Below the pieces are notes generated by a model. The model was not told the DNA's origin. It searched no databases and saw only the letters and a program-made list of their open reading frames with translations. The translations under genes and the position numbers were made by a program. This document shows, piece by piece, positions 30,564 to 39,650 of a stretch of DNA of 64,000 nucleotides; within the stretch, counting starts at the first letter, position 1; each line of letters begins with the position of its first letter. This DNA is from Planctomycetota bacterium. GTDB taxonomy: Bacteria > Planctomycetota > UBA1135 > GCA-002686595. The DNA lies in contig JAJDEU010000032.1 of assembly GCA_029259635.1 (NCBI GenBank), positions 1-64,000 of the forward strand, written 5' to 3'.

Positions 30564-32273
30564 ATGACCACGCATTTCCGAAAGTGCGCACTCGTCGCGC
30601 TGCTGCTCCTCGTTTCCAGCGCCCCGGTTCACGCGGACGACGAACCTCTGAAGCTCGTCGACGCTCAGAAAGCATTGCAGCAGAGCGACTTCGTCAGCGC
30701 GACCATGATTCTCGAAGGCGTGACCGCGCGCGAACCCAAGAACGCGATGGCCTGGCAGCTCTACGGCTACTCGCTTCACGCCCAGGGCCGACTCGAAGAG
30801 GCGCTCAAGGCGCACACGACAGCGGCCGGCTTTCCCACCACTGCGGGTGTCGCCGCATACAACGCGGCCTGCGCCAGCGCCCTACTCGGCCGCGCGGATG
30901 ACGCCTTTCGTTGGCTCAACACGTCTGCGCAAACGGGCTTCAACTTAAAGGCGGCACGGACCGACGCCGACTTTACGTCGATTCGCAAAGACCCGCGCTG
31001 GGCAAAGCTCTTCCCCACGGTCCTCACGGGCTCGGCGCTCTTCGTCGAACAGCCACGGGTGCTCTACACCTTGGTCGGCGAGGCGGCCGGCGATCAATTC
31101 GGTTGGGTCGCTCGCACACTCGGCGACCTCGACGGCGATGGCGTACTCGACTTTGGAGCGACGGCGCCGTCCCACAAGACCGGCGGAACGCAGAGCGGTC
31201 GTGTCTACGTCTATTCCGGTCGAGCGGGCAAGCTGCTCTTCACGATAGACGGAACCCCGGGAATTTCGCTTGGCAACAGCGTCGCTCCGGCCGGGGACAT
31301 CAATGGTGACGGCGTCTCCGACATTATCGCGGGTGCACCCGGACGCGGCGCCAACGGGACGAACGCCGGACAAGCGTTTGTCTATTCCGGAAAAGACGGC
31401 TCGCTCCTCTTGTCCTTGTCGGCGGGCGAAGCGGGCGACGGTTTTGGAACCAAGGTCTGCTCGCTGGGCGACCTCGATGAAGATGGCAGCAGCGAACTTT
31501 TCGTCGGTGCGATGACGTCCAACGCGAACGGTGCGGGCTCGGGTTGCGCCTACGCTTACTCCGGGAAGACGGGAGAGCTCTTGTTCACGATCGACGCCGA
31601 ATCCGCGGGCGACTCTTTTGGCAGCTCGGCGGATTGCATGCGCGGAGGCTCGCCCAACCTGCTTGTCGTCGGCGCCATGACCGCCGGTCCGCGAAACACC
31701 GGTCGCGCCTACGTCTACGACGTGACGAGCGCCGGAGCGGAGCTCGCCTTCACGATCGACGGCGACGCGACCTCGGCCAACCTCGGGCAGTACTTCGTCG
31801 CGATCGCGGGCGACGTGGACGCGGACGGCACTCCCGACATTTACGCCTCCGACTGGAACAATGCGGCTCTGGGGCCGGCGACCGGGCGGGTCTTCATTCA
31901 CTCGGGAAAGACCGGCGAGCGGATCCTCACGCTCACCGGCACGACGCCCGGTGAAGGATTTGGGACTTCACCGTCCACGGCTGGCGATGTGAACCGCGAT
32001 GGGCACGCCGACTTTATCGTCGGCGCCTGGCAACACTCTTCTGTCGCGGGTTCGGCCGGACGCTGCTACTTGCTCTCGGGCAAAGACGGAAGTCAGTTGG
32101 CGACCTACACCAGCCGCCAATCGGGCGACACTCTGGGCTTCGATGCGGTCGGGATCGGCGACGTCGACGGCGACGGCGGCACCGACTTTCTACTGACCTC
32201 CGCATGGAGCCCCGCGTTGGGCGCCCAGACCGGTCGCGTCTTTGTGATCGCCGGACCGACGTTCACGGAGTGA
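30564..32273 (+). CDS. Exported TPR and FG-GAP (integrin alpha-like) repeat protein
   Basis: This protein of about 569 residues has a signal peptide (LLLVSSAPVHA), an N-terminal TPR region (about 30-140) and then FG-GAP/VCBS-like repeats with Ca-binding DxDxDG loops: LGDLDGDGVLDFG, AGDINGDGVSDII, LGDLDEDGSSELF, AGDVDADGTPDIY, AGDVNRDGHADFI and IGDVDGDGGTDFL. This probably forms a seven-bladed propeller outside the cell. The ATG at 30564 has AGGA at good spacing. Role in adhesion or binding is inferred. Confidence 0.85.
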   Translation: MTTHFRKCALVALLLLVSSAPVHADDEPLKLVDAQKALQQSDFVSATMILEGVTAREPKNAMAWQLYGYSLHAQGRLEEALKAHTTAAGFPTTAGVAAYNAACASALLGRADDAFRWLNTSAQTGFNLKAARTDADFTSIRKDPRWAKLFPTVLTGSALFVEQPRVLYTLVGEAAGDQFGWVARTLGDLDGDGVLDFGATAPSHKTGGTQSGRVYVYSGRAGKLLFTIDGTPGISLGNSVAPAGDINGDGVSDIIAGAPGRGANGTNAGQAFVYSGKDGSLLLSLSAGEAGDGFGTKVCSLGDLDEDGSSELFVGAMTSNANGAGSGCAYAYSGKTGELLFTIDAESAGDSFGSSADCMRGGSPNLLVVGAMTAGPRNTGRAYVYDVTSAGAELAFTIDGDATSANLGQYFVAIAGDVDADGTPDIYASDWNNAALGPATGRVFIHSGKTGERILTLTGTTPGEGFGTSPSTAGDVNRDGHADFIVGAWQHSSVAGSAGRCYLLSGKDGSQLATYTSRQSGDTLGFDAVGIGDVDGDGGTDFLLTSAWSPALGAQTGRVFVIAGPTFTE

Positions 32274-32294
32274 GCGGCCGGCCGGGAGAGTGAC

Positions 32295-33146
32295 TCAGGC
32301 CGACTTCTGAGCTTCCGCTTCGCTCGCTCCGATCGAGCTCTCCAGCAACAAGCGCGTGAGATTCATCTCGACCTGGTGGAGGTTCTTATTCGCACGGCCA
32401 TCGTAGAACGCAAAGGTCGCGTCTTTGGCGGAGAACAAGCGCTGGAACAGCTGCTTCACCTGAGCTTCGAGCGCGAACTTCAATTGGTCGCGAGTCACGA
32501 TGCCTTCCTTGACTACCGCATCTCCGATGCAGCCTCCGTTGGAAGCATGCCTACGCAAGAAGCTATTGAGCTCCAAGTGTGTCGTCGATCCCTGAGCGAC
32601 CAAGACATCTCCCAAGCGAGAGCCGCGCGGCGAAGCGCTGCTGATCGCGTGAACGATCTGACCCTCGTTCATGACAATCGTGAAGGTCTCCTCAAAGGTC
32701 GTAACCTGAACCGTTCCGCTCTTGTTGATCGTATTCAGAAAGCTCAAGAGCTCCGGAACTCCGATGGACCAAGTCAGGCCACGCAGGTCGATGCGCTCAT
32801 GAGCAGTCGTCTTTTCGCTCTCGACTTCTTCTTCGCCCGCCGCGTCAATCGAATCGAGCACATTGCTCACGCAACGAATGACGATCTTCTCCGTGCCGCC
32901 GGGAATTTCCTCGTGCGCGATTTTGAATCCGCTTTCCGAGTCGCCAAAGAGCGACATGATCTCCGCGGCGTCACCGAGCGCATCGGCCAACTGACGAGCC
33001 TTCTGGATCATCGGCTCCATGGCTCGACCCGAGTGTGCACCCAGCTCGCAGATTCCTTGGGTGCGAGAAGCGAGGCTCCGCGCGGACTCCACGATGTCGA
33101 GCAGGGCGCGGCGGAGGGGTTCGTCTTCAGACTTCAAGCTTTTCAT
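32295..33146 (-). CDS. DUF4388 (PATAN) domain protein
   Basis: This 283-residue cytoplasmic protein has an N-terminal helical region with a Lys/Glu-rich segment. Its DUF4388 domain lies at about 120-275: SIGVPELLSFLNTINKSGTVQV, EGQIVHAISSASPRGSRLGDVLVAQG, and GCIGDAVVKEGIVTRDQLKFALEAQVKQLFQRLFSAKDATFAFYDG. This PATAN-like module is found in signalling proteins of delta-proteobacteria and planctomycetes. Partners are not visible. Confidence 0.85.
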   Translation of the reverse strand: MKSLKSEDEPLRRALLDIVESARSLASRTQGICELGAHSGRAMEPMIQKARQLADALGDAAEIMSLFGDSESGFKIAHEEIPGGTEKIVIRCVSNVLDSIDAAGEEEVESEKTTAHERIDLRGLTWSIGVPELLSFLNTINKSGTVQVTTFEETFTIVMNEGQIVHAISSASPRGSRLGDVLVAQGSTTHLELNSFLRRHASNGGCIGDAVVKEGIVTRDQLKFALEAQVKQLFQRLFSAKDATFAFYDGRANKNLHQVEMNLTRLLLESSIGASEAEAQKSA

Positions 33147-33398
33147 AGGTGGCTACCGGGTTCGGGGCGATCCGGTTTCCATCGGATGTCTCAGGCCCCT
33201 GGGTGAGCTTTTTCTCGGGCATCTGCGACCCATCTATGTGCCTGACGTCTCCGAATCGCCTCGGGCGCCCTAGACGGCCTTTAAAGTGGGCTCGCCGAGG
33301 TCTGCAACCGCCGAATTCTGCCTCGCGTGACGCCCAGGGCGGAACCTGAGCCCTCGCTCCACCCGGGCTCTGCGCGGAGCACCAAGGTGGATCGCGCC
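33147..33398. other. Noncoding gap, nothing recognised
   Basis: This 252-bp stretch lies between the DUF4388 gene start and the stop of the next minus-strand gene. It presumably holds the DUF4388 promoter and the sulfatase gene's 3' end. No hairpin with T-tract and no ORF is convincing. Confidence 0.5.
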
Positions 33399-34796
33399 CT
33401 ACTCGTCGCCGACGTAGCCGAGCTCCTCCAGCCCGGCTTGAACCTCGTCGCTCATCTCGCGCAGCTCGCCCTTGGAGATCGTCCCCGTCAGGATCCAGGG
33501 AGAGAGCTCCGAGCTCAGCTGTTCGACCACTTCGGGAAATTCACTCGCGAGGTTATTCATCTCGCCCGGGTCGACACTGAGATCAAACAGCTCGGGCTCC
33601 GTTCCCAGAAAGCGGTGCGAGAGTTCAATGGGCATGATCAGTTTCCACTTGTCCTTGCGCATGGCGATCTGGTGATTATGCGCGGACTCGAAGATGAGTG
33701 AATCCCGCGAAGCGAAGGCGTTCGGCTCGTTCATAATCAGCGGCACGAGCGAAGTACCGGCGGTTGGGTGGCCGACGCGCAGGGCGAAGAGTTCCTGCAG
33801 CGTGGGAACGATGTCGAGCTGGGACACGAGTTCGGTGGAGCGAGCACCGCTCAACGCTGTCGGAGAACCGGGCACGCGAACGATCAGCGGAATGTGAAGC
33901 GCGGTTTCGTAGAGCCCCGTGTGATCGTAGTAGAGCCCGTGCTCGCCGAAGTGCTCGCCGTGATCCGCAGTCACCACAATGACGGTTTTGTCGGTCAGCT
34001 CGCTCTGTTCGAGATAAGCGAACAGGCGACCGATTTGTTGATCGGTGTAGGCGAGCTCCGCCGCGTACATCGCCTTCGCAAAGGCGGGATCGCGAACGCC
34101 CTTGATCCAGTTTTGCATGGGCTTGTAGTCCCAGCCGTCGAACCAGGCGGCGTCGCTGATGAGCGGCTCATCGCCTTCCGTGGGATCGCCTTTGTAGAAA
34201 CGCCGGGCGAATTTCTTCGGCGGCGTGTACAGCGTGTGCGGATCGAAGAAGTGAGTCCATGCGAAAAACGGGCGGTCGTCGTCTTCGCGAAGCCAGGCGA
34301 GCGTTTCGTCCACGACCTCTTTACCGACGCGCTGTGACTTCCCCTTCGGCGGGCCCTTGACCGTCTCGAAGCCGCGCCATCCGGTCTCTTCCCCCAGTTG
34401 CACAGCAGCGACAAAGGCGCCGGTTCGGTAGCCCTCCCGCTCCATAAACAGAGGCAATGCATCCACCGTCTCGGGAATCAAGACCTGGTTGTTGAACACG
34501 CGATGCTCGATCGCGCGGCTGCCGGTCATGATCGAGAGGTGCGAGGGTTTTGTCACATTGGTCGCGCTATAGGCCCGCTCGAACAGCAGCGCCTCCTCGG
34601 CGAACCGATCCAGCGTGGGAGTCGTGCCGCTCTTCGCGCCGTAACAAGAGAGCGCGTCCGCACGCGTCGTGTCGATGGTGATCAGAAGCAGGTTCAGCTT
34701 GTCCGACGAAGCTCCACCGTCACAGCTCGAGAGAGCGAGCGAGAGAAAGGTCGCGCTCGCCCCCGCCAACCACCAATGCGTCTTGTCTCGATTCAC
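33399..34796 (-). CDS. Sulfatase-like (alkaline-phosphatase fold) lipoprotein
   Basis: This 465-residue protein has a lipoprotein signal (LSLALSSCDGG, Cys about 25). The domain starts LNLLLITIDTTRADALSCYG (metal Asp pair), with nucleophile region ATNVTKPSHLSIMTG, FDPHTLY, and TADHGEHFGEHG. The nucleophile position holds Thr and the CxPxR signature for formylglycine is absent, so it is more likely a phospho- or phosphonate esterase than a sulfatase. It ends with ELGYVGDE, similar to the ending of the gene at 9443. The TPR gene at 34800 lies 3 bp upstream on the same strand, so the two form an operon. Confidence 0.88.
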   Translation of the reverse strand: MNRDKTHWWLAGASATFLSLALSSCDGGASSDKLNLLLITIDTTRADALSCYGAKSGTTPTLDRFAEEALLFERAYSATNVTKPSHLSIMTGSRAIEHRVFNNQVLIPETVDALPLFMEREGYRTGAFVAAVQLGEETGWRGFETVKGPPKGKSQRVGKEVVDETLAWLREDDDRPFFAWTHFFDPHTLYTPPKKFARRFYKGDPTEGDEPLISDAAWFDGWDYKPMQNWIKGVRDPAFAKAMYAAELAYTDQQIGRLFAYLEQSELTDKTVIVVTADHGEHFGEHGLYYDHTGLYETALHIPLIVRVPGSPTALSGARSTELVSQLDIVPTLQELFALRVGHPTAGTSLVPLIMNEPNAFASRDSLIFESAHNHQIAMRKDKWKLIMPIELSHRFLGTEPELFDLSVDPGEMNNLASEFPEVVEQLSSELSPWILTGTISKGELREMSDEVQAGLEELGYVGDE

Positions 34797-34799
34797 AGT

Positions 34800-35696
34800 T
34801 TACTGCGACGAACCTGTCTTGAACTTCTCAGCGAGCGACGCGTCATCCGGGAAGGCGGTCAGCCCTTCTTGCCAAATCGCCTGAGCCTTCTCGGTATCGC
34901 CCTGCTGTTGGTAGAGGTTGCCGAGATACTTGTACGTCTGAGCGTGGTTCGCGTTAGCGGGCTGGTTCTTCTGCTGGTCGAGCAAGATCTCAAACTGGCC
35001 AATCGCCTCGCCCTGCTTGCCGAAGATCGGCGGCCAGAAGGAGAGCGAGACCGCTTTGCTCAACCGCGCATCCCAGTTCGTCTCATCGAGCTCGAGCGCC
35101 GAATCAAAGGCGACGTCCGCCTTGTTCGCCCACTCGCCCATCTCGGGTCCGGTCGGTGACTCCTGCACGCGTTGAAGATAGGCGTTGCCGAGCAGCATCT
35201 GAGCTTCCGGGTCCGCAGGGTTCGTCTCCGCATACTCCTCGAAGATCCCAACCATCTCGTCCGTGCGCCCCTCTTCGCGCATCTTGCGCCAATAGGCCTC
35301 GAGGTCTTCGTAGCTCGCGCCCGCCGCGCGCATGGCCAGAATGTCCGAGAGCGCAGACTGACCGTCGAAGTCATCCTCCTCGCCCTCGAGCTCCAAGGCA
35401 CGCGCCCCTCCAGCAAGGAGCTCCTCCGCAACCACGCGGCGCACCATCGACTCCAAATCCTCCGCAGGAGCCCGCCTGGAAGTAGAAGCGGGAGAGCGCA
35501 TCTCGAGTTTGCTCGTAAGCGCGCTGAGCTGTCGCCCCTGGGCTTCGAGGGCTTTCTGAAGCTGCGCGAGGTCCATTTCCGAACCCGGAAGGGCGCCGCC
35601 CCCCTCCACCGAAGGCGGTGCAAGCAGAGAGACGGTGACAGCGGAAACAAGAGCGGAGATCGCGAAGGCGATTAAGAATACGGGGAACGGTTTCAT
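34800..35696 (-). CDS. Exported TPR protein
   Basis: This 298-residue protein has a signal/anchor helix (FLIAFAISALVSAVTVSLLA), a coiled-coil segment (QLQKALEAQGRQLSALTSKLEM) and C-terminal TPR repeats (about 165-290) such as NHAQTYKYLGNLYQQQGDTEKAQAIWQEGLTAFP. It is 3 bp upstream of the sulfatase-like gene, suggesting a shared envelope role. Function unknown. Confidence 0.85.
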   Translation of the reverse strand: MKPFPVFLIAFAISALVSAVTVSLLAPPSVEGGGALPGSEMDLAQLQKALEAQGRQLSALTSKLEMRSPASTSRRAPAEDLESMVRRVVAEELLAGGARALELEGEEDDFDGQSALSDILAMRAAGASYEDLEAYWRKMREEGRTDEMVGIFEEYAETNPADPEAQMLLGNAYLQRVQESPTGPEMGEWANKADVAFDSALELDETNWDARLSKAVSLSFWPPIFGKQGEAIGQFEILLDQQKNQPANANHAQTYKYLGNLYQQQGDTEKAQAIWQEGLTAFPDDASLAEKFKTGSSQ

Positions 35697-35709
35697 AGCC
35701 CGTGCAGCT

Positions 35710-35874
35710 TAGCAGCCTGTGGTGAAAGTGCTTCGTTCCATGAGCAGCGGATTTTTGGTCAGGTCGGTGCCCGGAAACGCAGCTGAATCCGTGGATTCAA
35801 CGAGGCTTTTGGGTGCCGAGCTGGCCGGAAGGACGCCGCTCGTGGGGCGAATGGCTTTTTGCCACAGGCTGCTA
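35710..35874 (+). repeat. Inverted-repeat element, family B, copy 2 (165 bp, complete)
   Basis: It is bounded by perfect 13-bp terminal inverted repeats, TAGCAGCCTGTGG (35710-35722) and CCACAGGCTGCTA (35862-35874), with weaker pairing continuing inward. It aligns over 139 bp with the reverse complement of window positions 1-139. The internal hairpin TGAATCCGTGGATTCA replaces CGAATCCATAGATTCG of copy 1, a paired C-G to T-A change. It starts 13 bp upstream of the TPR gene's start, so it may overlap that promoter. Confidence 0.85.
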
Positions 35875-36330
35875 GCCCACATGATTCATGAGCCGCGAGA
35901 CGAAACGCCTCGATTCGGTTTCTACAGGTGTTTCGCGGGCGATGGCCCCACGGGGCCGCGTTCGGGAGTTGCGGAGGGCGAAGCCCGACGCAAACCCGTA
36001 CGGGCGATTCTGCGGATCGCCCGGTAGCGGAGAGTGGACCATTTATTGGTCGTCGAGGACGCCGGAGTACGCAAATCGCCGGGGGGCGGAAGGACCAGTC
36101 CAGCCTCCCGTTCTTGGTGATTCGTCCGCGTGGTTAAGAATCGTTCGGCCTCGCAGCTCGGAGCCAAAGTTTTCGTTCGCGCCAATTCGTTTGAGATTTA
36201 TCCGGGTTAAGCGCTTGTCGGTCCCCATCTCCAGCTCTCACGGAGTTATGTTGTCCGGTTCGAGCAAGCCCGTTCGGTGCGTAGGAAGCGTGTCAGTTTT
36301 TAGGAGGGCCAGCTCATTAGAGGTGCCCCC
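35875..36330 (+). other. 456-bp stretch without a gene; long leader of the helicase gene
   Basis: No convincing ORF is seen. The last ~150 bp, with a ribosome-binding stretch (GGAGGG at 36302) well before ATG, probably form a long 5' leader, as is usual for cold-inducible DeaD-type helicase genes. GC content falls around 36130-36250. Confidence 0.45.
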
Positions 36331-38121
36331 ATGACTGTTGATTCTGTCGTAGGGCCGACGTTTAAAGACCTCGGCCTGTCTGAACCCGTTCTCGCCGCGC
36401 TCGAAGGCGTCGGCTACGAAAACCCCAGCCCGATTCAATCGGAGACGGTTCCCATCCTGTTAGAAGGCAGGGACCTGATCGGCCAAGCGCAGACCGGAAC
36501 CGGCAAGACCGGTGCCTTCGCCTGGCCCATCCTGTGCCAGATCGACGTGGAGAAGCGTGAGCCTCAGGCGCTCGTGCTCACCCCCACGCGCGAGCTAGCC
36601 ATCCAGGTTGCCGAGGCTTTTCAGAGCTACGCCCAAAAGCTGCCCGGCTTTCACGTGCTGCCGATCTACGGCGGACAGCCCTATGGCATCCAACTGCGCG
36701 CGCTGCAACGCGGACCGCAAGTGATCGTCGGCACGCCCGGGCGAGTCATGGATCACATGCGCCGGGGCACCCTGAACCTCAGCAGCATGCGCAACCTCGT
36801 CCTCGACGAGGCGGATGAGATGCTGAACATGGGTTTCCTCGAGGACATTCAGTGGATCCTCGACGAGATTCCTTCCGAGCGTCAGATAGCGATGTTCTCC
36901 GCGACGATGCCGCGCGAGATTCAGCGCATCGCGGAGAAGTACCTGAAGAACCCCGCGACGATCAAGACGCAGTCGAAGAGCAAAGCCGCGGACACGATTC
37001 GTCAACGCGCTTGGATTGTCGATCGCACGCACAAGCTCGACGCACTCACGCGCATCCTTGAGGTCGAGGAGACCGATGCGATGCTCGTCTTCGTGCGCAC
37101 AAAGTCCGCCACGGTGGAACTCGCCGAACGTCTGCAAGCTCGCGGCTACGCATGCGCTCCGCTCAACGGCGACATCCAACAGTCGCTGCGCGAGCGAACC
37201 GTCGATCGCCTCAAGTCCGGCAAGCTCGACATCCTCGTCGCCACCGACGTCGCCGCCCGCGGACTCGACGTGCAGCGCGTGAGCCACGTGATCAACTACG
37301 ACATGCCGACCGATCCGGAGTCGTATATTCACCGCATTGGTCGGACGGGTCGCGCCGGCCGTGAAGGCGAAGCCATCCTCTTCGCGTCGCATCGCGAACG
37401 CCGCATGCTGCGGACGATCGACTACACCGTCGGGCAAAAGATTGAGCCCTACGAACTGCCGACGACCGATGACGTCAACGCACAGCGCATCGCCAAGTTC
37501 AAGAGAAGCATCGGTGAGCGCATCGATGCCGGCGACCTCGAGTTCTACACCGAGATGGTCGCGGAGTACGCCGAAGAGAAAGGCGTGGAGGCTTCAGTCA
37601 TCGCCGCCGCGCTGGCGAGCATGGCGCAGGGTGAGCGTTCGTTCCTCCTGACCGAAAGCTCGGAGCGCGAAGATCACAACAAGTTTCAGAAACAGCGCGA
37701 GAGCGGCGGTTCCGACTTCGGGCGTGGCGACCGCCAAGATCGCCGAGGCCGGAACGACCGCCAAGACCGAGGCAACGACCGCGGCTTCGAGCGCGGTAAC
37801 GACCGCTTCAATAAGCAGCGTCCCGGTCGCGATGTCCCGGGCCTAGAGCCGGGCATGGAGCGTTTCCGTGTCGAGGTCGGGCGCTCTCACGGTGTCATGC
37901 CAGGACAGCTCGTCGGAGCCATTGCCGGAGAGACCGGCCTTGAAGGTCGCCTGATCGGGCGCATCGAACTCTACGATGACTTCACAACGGTCGATCTGCC
38001 CGAAGGTATGCCCGGGGAAGTGTTTAAGATCCTGAATCGCACGCACGTCTGCGGCCAAGGCCTGCGCATCTCGCGCCTCAACCCGGCTCAGGTCAAAGCG
38101 CTCTCTCGCAAGACCTATTGA
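36331..38121 (+). CDS. deaD: DEAD-box RNA helicase, DeaD/CsdA type
   Basis: This 596-residue protein has all DEAD-box motifs: Q motif (PSPIQ), AQTGTGKT (motif I), PTRELA, TPGR, DEAD (VLDEADEML), SAT, ARGLD and HRIGRTGR. After the helicase core it has the DeaD-specific dimerisation region, an Arg/Asp/Gly-rich low-complexity linker (about 455-500) and a DbpA-like RNA-binding domain (RFRVEVGRSHGVMPGQLVGAIAGE). It unwinds structured RNA during ribosome assembly or RNA decay at low temperature. The family A inverted-repeat element starts at the very next base after the stop. Confidence 0.96.
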   Translation: MTVDSVVGPTFKDLGLSEPVLAALEGVGYENPSPIQSETVPILLEGRDLIGQAQTGTGKTGAFAWPILCQIDVEKREPQALVLTPTRELAIQVAEAFQSYAQKLPGFHVLPIYGGQPYGIQLRALQRGPQVIVGTPGRVMDHMRRGTLNLSSMRNLVLDEADEMLNMGFLEDIQWILDEIPSERQIAMFSATMPREIQRIAEKYLKNPATIKTQSKSKAADTIRQRAWIVDRTHKLDALTRILEVEETDAMLVFVRTKSATVELAERLQARGYACAPLNGDIQQSLRERTVDRLKSGKLDILVATDVAARGLDVQRVSHVINYDMPTDPESYIHRIGRTGRAGREGEAILFASHRERRMLRTIDYTVGQKIEPYELPTTDDVNAQRIAKFKRSIGERIDAGDLEFYTEMVAEYAEEKGVEASVIAAALASMAQGERSFLLTESSEREDHNKFQKQRESGGSDFGRGDRQDRRGRNDRQDRGNDRGFERGNDRFNKQRPGRDVPGLEPGMERFRVEVGRSHGVMPGQLVGAIAGETGLEGRLIGRIELYDDFTTVDLPEGMPGEVFKILNRTHVCGQGLRISRLNPAQVKALSRKTY

Positions 38122-38284
38122 GAACTGACTGGGTTCCGTGTGGAAAGTCCTGGCGCTATCTCCGGCCACCGCCGGACTTGCGTTCGTATTGGACCGGCGC
38201 AGGCCCTTGAAACGGAAAAACCGTCAGAGCTCCCTACTCTACAAGCACTTAGAACGAGCTTTCCACACGGAACCCAGTCAGTTC
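38122..38284. repeat. Inverted-repeat element, family A, copy 2 (163 bp)
   Basis: It has terminal inverted repeats of 26 bp (38122-38147 and 38259-38284) and the same length as copy 1 at 1622-1784. The repeat tips match copy 1 exactly while the interior varies. It begins directly after the helicase TGA. A long hairpin here could end or stabilise the helicase transcript. No target duplication is seen. Confidence 0.9.
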
Positions 38285-38293
38285 TGAAAGGGT

Positions 38294-38539
38294 TCATGAG
38301 CAGCTGAGCCCATAGCGCGGCGAAGTCGTCCGTCGACCGGTGTAGTCCCCCGTCGCCGTTCGATAGGCCGCTCGCCTGGAAATCGAACGGCGAATCGAGG
38401 GCTTGGACTCGCCGATGGCGCGAGCAACCGTCTGCTTCGATTCTTCGGGGAGCTCCGGGAGGGTCATGCCGATCAGCCCGTGAGACTCGCGGACCTCGAC
38501 GGTCCAGGAAGCGCCTCTCGTATTCATGGGGTTCTTCAT
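38294..38539 (-). CDS. Hypothetical 81-residue protein (doubtful)
   Basis: This Ser/Arg-rich small ORF (MKNPMNTRGASWTVEVRES) lies between element A and the flagellin gene, on the opposite strand. It has a helix TLPELPEESKQTVARAIGESKPSIRRS. No recognised motif and a weak ribosome-binding site. Confidence 0.35.
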   Translation of the reverse strand: MKNPMNTRGASWTVEVRESHGLIGMTLPELPEESKQTVARAIGESKPSIRRSISRRAAYRTATGDYTGRRTTSPRYGLSCS

Positions 38540-38772
38540 TCCGATGAGAGCAGCCAGAGGACGGCGACCGAAGGGAGATTCCGCTGGAACTTGCCGGTCC
38601 CGAGACCTAGTGAAGCCCCACGCCGATTCACGGCGGGCCCTCCTGAAAAATTTCTGAGCGATTGTGAGTTCGCCTTCAGATCGACTGTCGAGGAGGCCGA
38701 GGAAGCGAACGGGAAATCGCGAGACTGGGGGGTATCCGATCCGGGTACCAATCTCGCGAACAAGGTGAATTC

Positions 38773-39582
38773 ATGGGGTTTCGTATCAACACGAACCTGT
38801 CGTCTCTGCGGGCTCGACGTGCGCTTTCCGAGCGGACGGGAGAGCTGAACAGAAACTTCGCGCGGCTGGGCTCCGGAAATCGGCTCGGCGCGGATGATGT
38901 TTCCGGAGTCGGCAGGTCCAGCAGATTAGGGGCTGAAGCTCGGTCGCTTTCGACGGTTGTGCGCAATGCACAGAGCGGAATCAATTCCGCAGCGCGTGCG
39001 GACGGACAGCTGGCCGAAGTGAACGACAATTTGAGCCGGCTGCGCGAGCTCGCCGTGGCGGGCACCAATGGCACGCTCTCCGATGTGGATCGCGAAGCGT
39101 TGAACGTGGAATTCGTCGCCCTGGTCGAGGAGATCGACCGAGTCGCGACGGAAGAGTTCGACGATGGAGGCATATCGTTGGACGGCGGTGATCCCGTAGA
39201 GATTCAAACCGGGACGAGCGCCGGAGAGATCGTTAAGGCGCCCGCGGTGGATGTCACAGCCAAAGGCTTGAAGCTGGACTCAGTGGATCTCTCCGACTCG
39301 GCTTCCGCTGGCGCTGCACTCGAAGCCGTTCACTCGGCGACCGATACAGTGAGCGGGGCGCGAAGCGAGCTCGGCTCATTCTCGCGCACGCTCTCGCACC
39401 GCCAAGCCGCCGCCTCTCGCTCGCAGGTCAGTCATCTCTCGGCGGAAGGGCGAATTACGAGTATCGATGCGGCCGTTGAAGCTGCGGACCTCGTGCGCAA
39501 TCAGCTGCTCTCGCGCAGTTCGATCGCGAGCCTACTTCAGGCAAACGTCGGGCCCAAAGAGGCGTTGCAACTGCTCGGTTAA
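38773..39582 (+). CDS. Flagellin (short, D0/D1-only type)
   Basis: This 269-residue protein has a typical N-terminal flagellin region (MGFRINTNLSSLRARRALSERTGELNRNFARLGSGNRL...DDVSGVGRSSRLGAEARSL), a short middle and a C-terminal helix (EGRITSIDAAVEAADLVRNQLLSRSSIASLLQANVGPKEALQLLG). The outer D2/D3 domains are lacking. It forms the filament. No other flagellar gene is present in the window. It is followed by its own terminator. Confidence 0.93.
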   Translation: MGFRINTNLSSLRARRALSERTGELNRNFARLGSGNRLGADDVSGVGRSSRLGAEARSLSTVVRNAQSGINSAARADGQLAEVNDNLSRLRELAVAGTNGTLSDVDREALNVEFVALVEEIDRVATEEFDDGGISLDGGDPVEIQTGTSAGEIVKAPAVDVTAKGLKLDSVDLSDSASAGAALEAVHSATDTVSGARSELGSFSRTLSHRQAAASRSQVSHLSAEGRITSIDAAVEAADLVRNQLLSRSSIASLLQANVGPKEALQLLG

Positions 39583-39619
39583 CAACGCGGGGCGCTTGCG
39601 CCGGATCGATCTTCAATAG

Positions 39620-39650
39620 ACGCGAGGGCTCGCAGGCCTTCGCGTTTTTT
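39620..39650 (+). terminator. Intrinsic terminator after flagellin
   Basis: ACGCGA-GG...CC-TTCGCGT forms a stem followed by TTTTTT, 37 bp after the flagellin stop. Confidence 0.8.
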
